From the NCBI GenBank assembly GCA_958510825.1, contig OY294048.1:28857026-28921025 (forward strand): a DNA stretch of 64,000 bases, read 5' to 3'. Source of the DNA: Brachypterus glaber (Eukaryota; Arthropoda; Insecta; Coleoptera; Kateretidae). Made by a program: the position numbers and the translations under genes. Position 1 is the first letter of the stretch. The number at the start of each line of letters is the position of its first letter. Under the pieces are notes generated by a model, which was not told where the DNA came from, did not search any database, and was given only the letters and a program-made list of their open reading frames with translations. Below, piece after piece: positions 23,666 through 34,536 of this stretch.

Positions 23666-23875
23666 TTAAATTTTGGTGATTTTATCGTAATTTTCATGTT
23701 TCGGTAGCCCACCTTCCTTCCAAATACTAGGTAAACGTAACGCCCAGTAATATTTTAAAAGTTGACACTGCATCTGCTTTTCTGGCAAGAAAGCCTCCTT
23801 TCCACCCCTTGGGAGAATCATAATGTCAATGTACCCCCCGGCCAGTGCATTATACCTCTTCATTGGTGGTAACTG
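23666..23875 (-). CDS. Unassigned exon-like open frame
   Basis: On the minus strand a 65-codon frame starts at an ATG at 23,863 and ends at TAA at 23,666-23,668. It stays open four codons further upstream to a CAG at 23,875, which directly follows TTTCATGTAG, a possible splice acceptor. The peptide has mixed composition, unlike AT-driven chance frames here: a GGYIDIMILPRGGKEAFLP stretch, then QMQCQLLKYYWALRLPSIWK. The DNA is GC-richer than its neighbourhood. I do not recognise a domain. It could be a terminal exon of a host gene, a fragment of an unrecognised transposon protein or a processed remnant. No AATAAA follows closely and no partner exon is obvious. Confidence 0.3.
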   Translation of the reverse strand, partial: QLPPMKRYNALAGGYIDIMILPRGGKEAFLPEKQMQCQLLKYYWALRLPSIWKEGGLPKHENYDKITKI

Positions 23876-24889
23876 CTACATGAAACCGTCATAATAAATA
23901 AAATAATATATTCTTACTTGTCTATTAATTCTCTCTAGTGGTTCTATTACTTTTTCTGTTTCCTAAATTAACTTGCTTAAGCAACTCATTTTTAAACAAT
24001 AAATGTAATAGGGTGAGCCATTTCTAACGTTTTTAAAAGTCGTGAGATATGGTATAACTAAGGGTTGTAATTAAAAAGTTTATTGCCATCAAGTTATTTA
24101 ATTGTATGTGTTTGTATATTTCTGGAAGTTTCATACATCGTTTATCTTAGGCCCCGATCTAATAAATATTCTAAATACACATACGGTGTATGTATCATAT
24201 ACACGTGAAATATTTTTAATAATAAATAAAAAACTATTAAATATTTATTTGGTTAATGTATTAAAAAATCTTATTTCAAGACAAAGTAAGATAGTATTGG
24301 GATTTTAAAATTTATAATAAATATATGTAAAACCTTAAATATTCAAAAAGGTTTGATTGTTTTCCACCTTATTATACAAACGAATGTCTGGACATAGCTA
24401 TAATAGGTGTAGTTTAAACTATACAGTTGTATCCAGTTTATATGGAAGTTAAATTTTACACACAAATGCGTTTTATTTATTGTTTTATTATATTTTATAC
24501 GAATAATAGATATTTTTTTGTGTTTTTATTTGATAAAGATCTTTCAAATTAAATTTTAATAGTGCCGTAACATATATTTTTTATTGTCCGTTTATTTTTA
24601 TTTCGTTTTTAGAATTGAGATGTATTGTACTTTTTGACATTTTTATTTTAAATTTTAGCTTTAATTTATTTTTTTTTTATACAAACAGTCCCGAAATTCC
24701 GAAATAAAAATTTTATAAAGCTTATAAAATAATCATTGTGGTTGGCATTTGTGCGGATTTATTTTCGTGTCCTGCAAACTTTGCAGCGGAAAGTCAGGCA
24801 GACTTTTTACTAGCATCAAAAGTATACTAAATATGGTACATTGATTGCAATTTACATTTTTTTTGTATGTATCTTATTTTTTTTTAAAT
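23876..24889. other. AT-rich intergenic sequence, no gene recognised
   Basis: Nothing beyond AT-rich DNA. A 68-codon frame at 24,102 has no recognisable family. Confidence 0.4.
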
Positions 24890-24901
24890 ATACAGAGTAT
24901 T

Positions 24902-26650
24902 TCTGCGCCACTAGTGAAGTTCATTTTTTATTTTTTTTTTCGTTTTTGTTCAAATTTGGTATACAGCCTCTTTTTAGAGAAATTAACGTAGACCAATGGT
25001 TAAAACATCAAAAATCAAAATGGCGGATCCAATATGGGGTATCGGTTATTAGAATGTTGTCATAATTAGGCCAAATTTAGGCTATAAAGTAGTCCAAGGT
25101 TTATTAAATAAATAATTATAATTTAAAGATTACACAGGCCCACAAAATAAAAAAAGTGGTCTGTGCTGGGATTGAGACTCACCTGCTCTTATGTATTTTG
25201 GGATGCTGAATACGAATCTGTCAAAAAAAGGCACTTCATGAGCTCATTTCTTTGCTACACTGAAAAAACTGTCTAAAATGGTAAAAATCTCATATTATTT
25301 CAGTGTAACAAAAAAATGAGCCTATGAAGTGCATTTTTTATGACAGATTCTTGTTCACCATCTTAAAATACATAAGAATAGGTGGGTCTAAACTCCAGCA
25401 CAGACCACTCTTTTTTTTTGTGGCCCAGACAGTTTTTCCAATGTAGAAAAAAAATGAGCCTATGAAGTGCCTTTTTTATGACAGATTCGTGTTCAGCATC
25501 CCAAAATACATAAGAATAACTGGATCTCAACCCCAGCACAGACCACTTTTTTTTGTGGGCCCAGACAGTTTTTTCAGAGTAGATACAAAATAAGCCCATG
25601 AAGTGCCTTTTTTTATGGCAGATTCGTGTTCAGCATCCCAAAATACATAAGAATCCGTGGGTCTTAACCACAGCACAGACCACTTTTTTTTTGTGAGTCC
25701 AGACAGTTTTTTCAGTGTAGAAACAAAATAAGCCCACGAAGTGCCTTTTTTATGACAGATTCGTATTCAGTATCCCAAAATACATAAGAATAGTTAGGTC
25801 TCAACCCCAGCACAGCTCACTTTTTTTTCTTTTGTGGGCCTGTGTATGACACCGACTTTCATCAGAGCTTTTATCGTCATCATCTTCATCACCAGTATTA
25901 ATAGCTAAATCCGGTTTTATAATTAGATTCAGTACTTCAGGGGAATAGGCGTGCGTCTTTTTTTTATAGGGGCCTGAAACCTGGAATATACATAATTTAT
26001 AAATTATAATTATTTATTTAATAAAATTTAACCATTTAAATGATTTTTATAGCGTTTGTTTCCAACATAAATTTTAGTTACTTTTTTATAAAAAGGCAAA
26101 AATTGGCAACTTTTTTTGTATAGTTTATTACTTCTATAAGTAAAGATAAAGATGTATAAGATATTGAGTTTGGCAAATGATGGCAATTTTACAATTTTAT
26201 TTAAATTTTTAGGTTTCAATGACCTTTTGCATACTTAAAACCACCTTATCTTTAATTTATTTTAATTTAGGAAATCACTAGGGCTAATATAAGATATTTT
26301 TTATACCTTGACAATAAAATTCAATTCACGGAATTCTGACGACCTTAAAATGAATATTTTAACTGAAATGGATAAAAAAATGTATTTTTAACTTTCATAT
26401 AAGCTTTGTCATATTAAGTGTTTTAAGTTTAGTCCTTTCTTTAAAATTGATGACCTTGGACTACTTTAGAGCCTAATTTCGCCTAATTATGACAACATTC
26501 TAAAAACCGATAAGCCATATTGGATGCGCCATTTTGATTTTCGGTGTTTTAACCATTGGTGTACGTTAATTTACCTAAAAAGAGCTTGTATACCAAATTT
26601 GAACAAAATAAAAAATAAAATAAAATAAAAAAATGAACCACCCTAGTGGC
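24902..26650. mobile_element. Long-TIR element (arms of about 200 bp), interrupted by another element
   Basis: The left arm (about 24,902-25,110) and right arm (about 26,452-26,650) are inverted copies sharing CGCCACTAG, CAAATTTGGTATACA, CCAATGGTTAAAACA, AATCAAAATGGCG, TAGAATGTTGTCATAATTAG and AAGTAGTCCAAGGT. A second element sits inside at 25,132-25,845. The rest of the interior has no transposase. The outermost ends beyond CGCCACTAG are uncertain. Confidence 0.75.
25132..25845. mobile_element. ACACAGGCCC-family element with internally amplified right terminus
   Basis: The ends are ACACAGGCCCAC and GTGGGCCTGTGT, matching the 18,457-20,379 family. The left end occurs once. The right-end segment is repeated four times in tandem, with GAAGTGC at 25,326, 25,464, 25,600 and 25,738, so the spacing is 136-138 bp. 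Each unit runs from a GAAGTGC...GACAGATTC core through CCAAAATACATAAGAAT and CAGCACAGACCACTTTTTTT to CCAGACAGTTTTT. The pattern suggests a transposon terminus turning into a tandem repeat. Confidence 0.8.
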
Positions 26651-26671
26651 GAGGAAAATTTTATTTCAGCT

Positions 26672-27470
26672 CTTTCACTATTATATTCGAAATTAGAGGT
26701 ATCAATAATACTCGTATGCAAAAATTTAGATTTTCATTCATGTTTTTTAATTTATTTATTAACAAATGTTGCCTGGGGTTCCAAATAGGCAAAAACGTTT
26801 AGTATTTATATATACTTAGTTTATTTAAAATAAACTAAATGTCAAATGTAATATTTAAATGTATCAAACATAAATGATGTAAATGCATGTGTCAAGCTCT
26901 AGCTCAAAAACAAAAAAGTTTAGAGAACTTTTGTTTTAAGTAAATTGAAGATAATTAGGTCTATATTAACTTATCAACTTATATATACTTTATATCTTTA
27001 AATGAGAGAAGAGAGAGAAAATATTTACCTCGTTAACGTACTATAAAAAACTAACAATAATAAATAAAAAATACACATAATCCATTTGATATCAAACACC
27101 CTTTGACACTGCCAATTAATATACCAGCAACTAGATCACAAACGATAAAAATAACAAATAAAACTCAATTAAATACAGTGTAGCTATACAGTTTAGTTTG
27201 ACACAAATAAAATAACTTCATTTGTTTGACTGTCAATAAAACAAAGCAATATTTAAAAATAATTTATAGGAAGAAGGGAATGAAATATAAAGTGCGTCAC
27301 AAAAAGCAAACTGGGCGTCAAAAAGTAGCTATACAACTAAGCAAAACCAATCAATTCTTTAAAATATTCACATCAGAAGGGTGGGCCCTATGGGTAAAAG
27401 GCACGCTCCTCCTGGCTACAGGTTGGGATAAAACTTTGATAAAGAAACCGCCCTGGAAAACTTAACACTT
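26672..27470. other. AT-rich intergenic sequence with one unassigned ORF
   Basis: A 79-codon frame at 27,226-27,465 (+) has a lysine-rich start and a GC-richer end around GTGGGCCCTATGGGTAAAAG. I recognise no family and doubt it is a gene. The rest is AT-rich. Confidence 0.35.
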
Positions 27471-27655
27471 TATGGACTGTGTTTTGCAATAACATTTTGA
27501 AATGAGAGAAGATTGTTGACCATTTTACTTAATCTTTTAAATAATTTGATAAAGATTACAGGTTATGTTACAGGAACAATTGAAGCAAAGGCTTAACTTA
27601 ATTTTTTAATCTCTCAATTTGTGTTAACATATTATTGCATAACACAATCCATATA
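27471..27655. mobile_element. Short MITE-like inverted repeat, about 185 bp
   Basis: TATGGACTGTGTTTTGCAATAA at the left and its inverted counterpart TTATTGCATAACACAATCCATA at the right, differing at two positions. The arms continue weakly inwards (GAGAGA...ATT). Confidence 0.6.
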
Positions 27656-27916
27656 ACGTCGAAAGCTGATGTCAATAATGTGAATTTGATAAGATAAGTA
27701 AACACGATCCACCCTTATTCTTATACAGAGTTGCCTCCCCTGTTGCAACACTTTCGAAGCAGACAGCTAAAAGCAAAAAATGCAATGTAATATCGACTTT
27801 CTGATTATGAAATACGATACGGCTTTTTACAGGCAGTTATGCTATTGCAAAATTCGCCTATTTTTAGACGATATAAGTGAGTATAAATACTAGGGTGACC
27901 CCCTTAAATTTGTTCA

Positions 27917-28560
27917 TTGGGTTCATTGAGTATCATCCTAGCAGAAGCCAAAAACCCCCATAGCATCCATATCGCCCTCCAGTACCAAATGGATGCCCTA
28001 ATCAAATGGTTCTCCAAATGGAAAATCAAAGTAAACGCCATCAAAACAAAAGGCATTCAAATCTCTAGGGTTAGAAGAGGCCCACCTCAATCCATTCAGA
28101 TAAATGGCCAAGCCATTAACTGGGAAAACCATGCCAAATACCTTGGCATTACTATATCCAAAAACCTTAAGTGGGATCATCACGTCAAAAACACCTTCCA
28201 AAGAGCCAACTGCCGCCTCTCCAAACTCTACCCCTTAATAGGTAGAAAGAGCCCCCTATCCATCAAAAACAAACTTCTTCTTTACAACCAAACTCTAAAG
28301 CCGGAACTCATCTACGGAGCCCCAGCCTGGAACAAAATAACCCTTAACAAAAAGCTCTCGCCAAACTTCAGGCCTTTCAAAACAAGGCACTCAGAATATG
28401 TCTCGATGCCCCCTGGTTTATGAGGAAGATCCAAATACACAGAGATCTCGACATGCCCCTCCTAAAAACGGAAATCATCCGTTACAGCACGTCTTTTATA
28501 CAAGACAGTTTAGATCACCCAAACCCCCCCATCTCAAACTTTCTATTATTAATTGACATT
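27917..28560 (+). pseudogene. Jockey-type LINE ORF2 remnant (reverse-transcriptase thumb and C-terminal part)
   Basis: The translated segment reads through a post-palm region typical of Jockey-clade non-LTR retrotransposons. In order it shows a KWKIKVNAIKTKGIQIS-like strand, an AKYLGITI core (residues about 74-81), then SPLSIKNKLLLYNQTLKPEL and IYGAPAWN. After about 28,350 the family-like reading continues in another frame (ALRICLDAPWF, DMPLLKTEI), so there is a frameshift. The palm motifs and endonuclease are absent: it is a 5'-truncated, decayed 3' fragment. Downstream (about 28,530 onward) the sequence turns to plain AT-rich DNA. The same part of the protein is found, more decayed, at 39.7 kb. 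A full-length product would have copied element RNA by target-primed reverse transcription. Confidence 0.85.
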
Positions 28561-29369
28561 GACAGGTTAAATTATTTTTTTTGTTTATATCTGTAATTTT
28601 ATGTAGAAAATTGTATTTATGTATTGAAAATAGAATGTATAAAGTCCAACTTTATGGTAAAATGTTTGTAGATGTGTTGACAAATGAGAGACTTTGAATT
28701 TTAATTTGCAAGTATAAAAATTAATTTTTTTTTGCATAGTGGCAGAAAATATTTTGCTCATACCTTAATTTATTGTTGTTAATTATGCTAATTCAGTATT
28801 TATTAATTAAAGGTTCGAAAACAATAGAAAGGCCCTACCGAAACGTCACAATTTAGACAAAAGAAGTTTTTTAATTGAATACCCCCCGATACCCCAAAAA
28901 CCTAACCTACAATATTATACTACGGGAAAAAATCATTTAACTAATATATATTTTTTGTTAATATATTTTTTGGGAGGACGGGGCTTAGGAAAGAACGTTT
29001 ACCTAACTCACTAAGAAAGTATGGTTTACAATAAACTCACTCGGCTTACGCACGTGCGTCTATATTAAACTTGTTAGGAGATGACTCACTTCCTTAGCTT
29101 GTTAGGTAATATACTAATTGGCATTGCTCATTGTCCTTTTGTTCTTTTTATTTTTAATTTAAAAGTATTAAATATTAACAGTTAAGCTTTTTTAACAGGA
29201 AAGCTAAATGAAGCCTATCACTCTACACCCTCGGGATTTCGGCCCACTTTAGTCCCGCGGTACAAACAATATTTTAAACTTTGGTAAACATTACCTAGGG
29301 ACTAAAGGCGATACTTTAGTCTCTAGAGAATAAAATAGATACCGAGACAAAAGTGATACTTTTAATCCC
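28561..29369. other. AT-rich intergenic sequence, no gene recognised
   Basis: Short related words (ACTTTAGTC, TCCCGGGAT) occur several times between 29,230 and 29,375. No gene or bounded element could be defined. Confidence 0.4.
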
Positions 29370-29991
29370 GGGATACATAAATAAAAATCACACAATCACA
29401 CAATAAGTTATGTAAAATTTTACATAACTTATTGCTATATTTTTAAAATTTACATAAGATATAATGTATCTTCACATAAATTATTATGTAATTTTTAAGT
29501 TTCACATAATATATTATGTATTTTCACATATTATATTATATAGTATTTGGCGCGCTTTATTTACAGAACATAACGTACACAGATAAAAATCACACATTCA
29601 CACAATAAGTTATGTAAAACTTATTGCTATACTTTTAAAATTTACATAATATCATTATGTAATTTTTAAGTTTCACACAACTTATTATGTAATTTTTAAG
29701 TTTCACATAATATATTATGTATTTTCACATAATATATTATGTAATTTTTGCCGCGCTTTAATCACAGAACATAACGTAGGTAAGAATATTGCCAATGTTA
29801 ATATATGTTATTTTCACAGACTATGTTCCGTAAAATTTTATTTCACATATATTTTTACAGAATATTTTATGTAAAATTTTCACATAATTTTTTACAGAAT
29901 ATGTTCCGTAAAATTTTATTTCGCATTACTTATTATGAAGTTATGCAGAATATGTTCTGGAAAACTCACATAACTTAACGTTGGCAATATT

Positions 29992-30058
<67 letters not shown>

Positions 30059-30715
30059 CAGTGTAGTTTCGACCTGGTGACTAAACTCACACAAACAGAA
30101 TTATCAAGTATCAAATTTAGTCCTGAAGATGCGAAAAAGTAAATCAAAGTCATTTTATTAACTATGGCTAAGAATTTTAGTAATGTTATGGTTATTAACC
30201 CTTAGTAACAGACTCGGCGTAGATTTTACGCCTACACAGGTAAAAATCACACAATTACACAATAAGTTATGAAAAATTTCACATAACTTATTGCTATATT
30301 TTTAAAACTTACATAATATATAATGTATCTTCACATAAATTATTATGTAGATTTTAAGCTTCACATTATATATTATGTATTTTCACATAATATATTATGT
30401 AATTTTTGGGGCGCTTTATTCATAGAACATAATGTAGGTATGAATATTGCGAACGTTAAACTATGTTATTTTTACAGAATATGTTCTATAAAATTTTATT
30501 TTACACAAATTTTTACAGAATATGTTGGGTAAAATTTTATTTCACATAAATTTTTAGAAATATGTTCTGTAAAATTTTATTTCACATAAATTTTTACAGA
30601 ATATGTCCCGCTAAATTTTATTTCACATAACTTATTATGCAATTATACAGAATATGTTCTGGAAAACTAACATAACTTCAAGTTGGCAATATTCTTACAT
30701 ATATCGCATTTTTTA
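29370..30715. repeat. ACATAA/TTATGT palindromic repeat cluster, three related copies
   Basis: Three blocks (about 29,385-29,570, 29,580-29,993 and 30,236-30,712) begin TAAAAATCACACAAT(C/T)ACACAA and are built from short inverted words such as ACATAATATATTATGT and ATAAGTTATG. They also carry repeated ACAGAATATGTTC(T/C)G units. Copies two and three end in (A/T)AACTT(A/C)A(A/C)GTTGGCAATATTCTTA, and the complement GTAAGAATATTGCCAA occurs inside copy two. This looks like a self-complementary MITE family with internal amplification. A 69-codon frame at 30,323 is a by-product. Confidence 0.65.
29994..30054. repeat. (TA)n microsatellite
   Basis: About 61 bp of alternating TA abutting the TTGGCAATATTCTTA end of the preceding repeat copy. 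Confidence 0.95.
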
Positions 30716-30905
30716 GCAAAAAAATTCAAAAATGAAAAACCTTAAAAAATGTTTAAAAAATTAAAGAATATATATACAATATATGGTCAAATATAGAATT
30801 TTATGAGCTTTAAAATGTAGTATCACACGACTTCTCTTTCCATTTACAAAAATGTTACCCCTGCCTCCGTTGTGCCCCCTAAACATATAAAATACGTACC
30901 GAACA
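30716..30905. repeat. Single diverged arm of the 14.5 kb foldback family
   Basis: Matches the 14,770-15,090 region in order: TTTTTTAGCAAAAAAATT, AAAATGAAAAACCTTAAAAA, ATAGAATTTTATGAGCTTTA, GTATCACACGAC and GTGCCCCCTAA. The outer end is missing or degraded. Confidence 0.6.
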
Positions 30906-32261
30906 AAAAAATCCTGCTACTTAAAGCCTTTCTTAGTACCTATAACAAATTCAGTTTAAGCCCTAAATCGGAACGGAGAAGTCTGTATGTCCTATAGCAA
31001 TTGTTTACGTGTTCGTTTAAAATTAGGAAGAATAAAAACGAGTCATAAAAATTTTTTAGTTTTTTGAAAATTTATGTTTCCATTGTGTTTATTACTAATT
31101 ATATTTTTAATTTTAATTTACTGAGCTACAACGTCATTTAGTAAAATGCCTTATAACTTATAAGTTATACGGCATACCGAGTGAAAGTTAAAAAAATTAA
31201 TATTCTAAAAAAAATACAGGATGAAAATAACTAATATTATTATTATTAATAACACTAGGCAAAAATCGCAACTTTTTTTTGCTCCGATCGGAATGTAAAA
31301 TTTTCTTACTAATTCGAGGGCGTAGAATCCGAATCTGCGCCTCACATTTTTGAGATATAAGTCCAGAAAATAATGACTTTTTTTCAAAATCTTAAAAACA
31401 ACGAGTAGGATTTTGAAAATTTTAGGTATATTAAAAAAAAATACGAGAAATTCAAAAATATATATGGGAAGGACCTACTGTCACAGTAAAAACGCAAAAA
31501 AAAAATAAAAAGCTTAATATTAAATTGCAGAGTTTACTTAATTGCTCATTTCTGGCAAAACTATCAAATATGCATAAAAAAATTATAGGACTTAATTTGT
31601 AGATTATAAAATTTTCTACAAAAATATTTATAAAAATATTTATTTATTTTGCTTAGTTTGTCCGTAAAAAGTAAATAAATGAAAAAGCAATAACATTAAA
31701 GTACACAGTGTAAACTTCTTTTCTTATCAATTTAAAGGCGTAGAAGCCGAAATTGACCTTGAAAAAAATCCAGCACATCTTATTTTTTAAATTTTAGCAC
31801 AGCCAATTATGCCAATTTAAAAATAATTTTTAAAAACAATATTGCTAATTTTTTTAATTGTTTTACATCATAAAAATATTACTTCATTACTTTTTAGCAT
31901 GAGTACGTGGCTTGTGTTCTTATGCACCCCTCTCCTTACACCCACCCTCGCTTAGTTGTGTCACAGGATCAATTTTTTTACATATTTTTTTTTCTAGTAT
32001 CCGTACCCTATTCTAACTATGAATTTAAAATTTCCATAATCTTAGTTAGGTTTTTTTTTAACTAATATTGAGTAGCCAAATACAAATTTGTTCTCAGTAT
32101 ATTTTTCTCTCGCATAATTTTAGAGCAAATTAGGGCTAAAATAATGATTTTTTACAAATTTGTCTCACTTTTCTTAAAAACCTGAAATAGTGTAAACATT
32201 TTGAGGCCAGATTCGGTCTCAGCGAGCCAAAATTAGTTAAAAAACACATGACTACAATCAG
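30906..32261. other. AT-rich intergenic sequence, no gene recognised
   Basis: A small hairpin CTTATAACTTATAAG lies near 31,150. Nothing else is supported. A 60-codon minus-strand frame at 31,205-31,387 has no family. Confidence 0.4.
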
Positions 32262-33076
32262 GGCGAAAAAACGATTCGCTCACCGCAGTAATGAGAAGAA
32301 TCTAGCACATGCGCACTGGTTTGCTTATTTTTGTTTTGACGGGTGTCAAAAGTAGCTTCCGCTTAGGCAGTTGTAGTTTTATCAAATAGTTTAATTTGAG
32401 GTGCGTATCAGGTCCACAAAAATGAACTATATTTTTGCACTGATTTCTGGTTTCATTACTAAAACTTACTGTCTTGAATATAATTAGGTGCGGAAATCCA
32501 TTTTTTTGTTAGAATATATTGCAAAAGATTGTTAAAATACTCAAGAATTTCTGTTTGATTTTTTTAATAGGGGAGTTGGTTTACATTAACAATGGTTTGG
32601 TTTGGTAGTTTGCTGGTTTGGTGTTTTTTTTTTAATGGGAGGCGTTGGTTTACGTTAACAATGGTTTGGTTTGGTAGTTTGCTGGTTTGGTGTTTTTTTT
32701 TTAATGGGAGACGTTGGTTTAATAATTTAATAATGGTGTGGTTTGGTAGTTTGCTGGTTTGGTGTCTTTTTTAATGGGATTTTTCAGATACGATATTTCG
32801 GAATTTAGAAGGCGATATATTTTAAGAATCAAATGTTTATTAATGAATATTCCGCAATTTTTTTTTTACGAAAATACTATTAAAAGCGAGTACTTTTAGC
32901 CAATTAAAAAAAAAACTGTTAGCTCGCAAAGAAAAAAGTAGATATTTTTGTAAAATTCTGCAAAAGAATTTTAAATAACCTTAAAATAATTTTACGTCAA
33001 AACAAAAATAAGAAAATCAGTGCGCTGGATTCTTCTCATTACTGCGGTGAGTGAATCGTGCGAGAAACCGTGTTGC
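32262..33076. mobile_element. TIR element of about 0.8 kb with internal minisatellite
   Basis: The arms share CACCGCAGTAATGAGAAGAA and TTATTTTTGTTTTGAC in inverted orientation (left about 32,262-32,340, right about 32,998-33,076) with moderate divergence. The interior holds a TGGTTTGG-rich minisatellite. No transposase. Confidence 0.65.
32580..32785. repeat. TGGTTTGG minisatellite, about 3 copies of 69-72 bp
   Basis: ATGGTTTGGTTTGGTAGTTT begins at 32,592 and 32,661, with a variant at 32,733. The 60-codon Trp/Phe-rich open frame across it is produced by the repeat and is not a gene. Confidence 0.85.
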
Positions 33077-33639
33077 GCAATGTAACAAATTCAACGTATT
33101 ATACTAATCAATTGATTGAACAATAGGATGTTTTCAAAAATAAACTGTTTAAAAAGAATAAAATAGAAGCTTCTTTTATAAAATAAACTATTTTATAAAG
33201 TTAATATATTTACTGAAAATTGGTACACATTCAATAAGGAAAATATTGAAAATATTCCTTACTGAAAGAATAGCAATTCAATCTATTTTTACAAAATTTA
33301 TGGGTTTAGAATCTATTGACTTTAAGTAAATTGTTTACGATATTTCTTTATTCGTAAATCTGACACAAATATTACACTTAGGTTTTATTTATTATATTAT
33401 TGACATTAAATCATGCTATATAAATTTTGTATCATATTATTTGTGTCTCAATTTTTGACAAATATTTTGCTCGTGTTTGTAAATACCTCTTGTCTCACTC
33501 TGTTTTGCTTCGTAAACAAGTGATTACTTCAGTGTGAACATATTTAGTAGATTTTTATTTCTACGGGCATTCAAAACTTCACTCTTTTTGTTAATAGTTG
33601 TATTGCTTTCCCATTTTAATTTTTTTTTAAATTTCGTGC
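33077..33639. other. AT-rich intergenic sequence, no gene recognised
   Basis: Plain AT-rich DNA with no repeat boundary or frame of note. Confidence 0.4.
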
Positions 33640-34044
33640 AAAAATTTTAAATTTTTTTTTGTCTATTTTTGCGTTTTACGACGTTTTATGCCGAAATAAA
33701 TCAATTTCAAGCAAAAAAAAATGAATTTTCGATCGTTCGGTCGGTCGGTCGGTCGGTTGGTCGATCGGTCTGTCTGGGAAATATTGTGGGCACGATAACT
33801 TAAGAACGAGCTATAGACTTGAAATTTGACATATGGGTATGTTACCAAAAGTTCTAGCTCGGGATTGTTTTTGGTGAACATTGGGGTGCGGCAAATGTGG
33901 AAAATACATTTTTTTTAGAAAAATTTGAAAATTGCTATATAGAGGTTTCTGAGGTTGCTGAAATTAATAATAATTTTTTTCTAACTCCACCCCCGAGGGG
34001 GTAAATATTTTTAAATATTTTCAATATTTTCTTCAAAATTGGTA
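33640..34044. repeat. Inverted copy of the 1.8-2.5 kb repeat, left part
   Basis: Carries the complement of the 2216-2470 tail: (GGTC)n-type stretch at about 33,737-33,770, GGAAATATTGTGGGCACGAT, GACTTGAAATTTG and AGTTCTAGCTCGGGATTG. It then runs into 97-bp-type units (GAGGTTTCTGAGGTTGCTGA, CCCCCGAGGGGG). It stops abruptly at the pogo element and resumes at 36,785, so pogo inserted into it. Confidence 0.75.
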
Positions 34045-34252
34045 GGGGAAAGTGACGTACCTTGCACAGGTTTGTACCTTGACCCACCTTCAATTTTCGC
34101 GCCAATTTTAGTCGCACATCAGCCATGCGTACGTTTTAGTACTCTCATATTTCAGTGTATGGCTCTACCCGAAAATCAGTTAAATGTAAAGCGTGGTTTG
34201 TGAGATTTTTTATGAAAACTGTTTTACTGCAAGAAAGTGAAAAAAAAACAAG

Positions 34253-34533
34253 GTAAGTTTTTGTGTAATTATATGTTAATTGTTACTTATACTTGTTCCG
34301 TGATGACAACCAAAAATATAATGTGGTCTTTGCCATCTAACCGTAATATTACATTTAGTCATCTCCTAACCTAAAAATTCCCACGTTGATTTATTTCAAG
34401 ACACGACGTGTGCTGTACCTTGAGCCAGACCTTGGTGCTGTACCTTGCACCTGTTCAAGGTACATCACTTTCGGAGTATAACAACTTATTACCACAGATA
34501 TCAAAAAAATTATTACTGATTACTTCATTTTAG
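34253..34533 (+). other. Candidate 5'-UTR intron of the transposase gene
   Basis: ACAAG|GTAAGTTTTTG at 34,253 is a strong splice donor. TTACTTCATTTTAG|ATAATG at 34,533 is a matching acceptor, three bases before the transposase ATG. Splicing would remove 281 nt, including internal GTACCTTG motifs. This is inferred from splice consensus only. Confidence 0.6.
34415..34474. promoter_or_regulatory. Internal GTACCTTG repeats with an inverted TIR-like copy
   Basis: GTACCTTG occurs at 34,415 and 34,440, followed by CAAGGTAC at 34,456. The stretch 34,453-34,474, complemented, reads CCGAAAGTGATGTACCTTGA, close to the element's own terminal repeat. Such subterminal copies are plausible transposase binding sites. 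Confidence 0.6.
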
Positions 34534-34536
34534 ATA

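Noticed and set aside
32592..32774. Trp/Phe-rich repeat peptide
   Set aside because: Produced by the TGGTTTGG minisatellite. No start context and no family.
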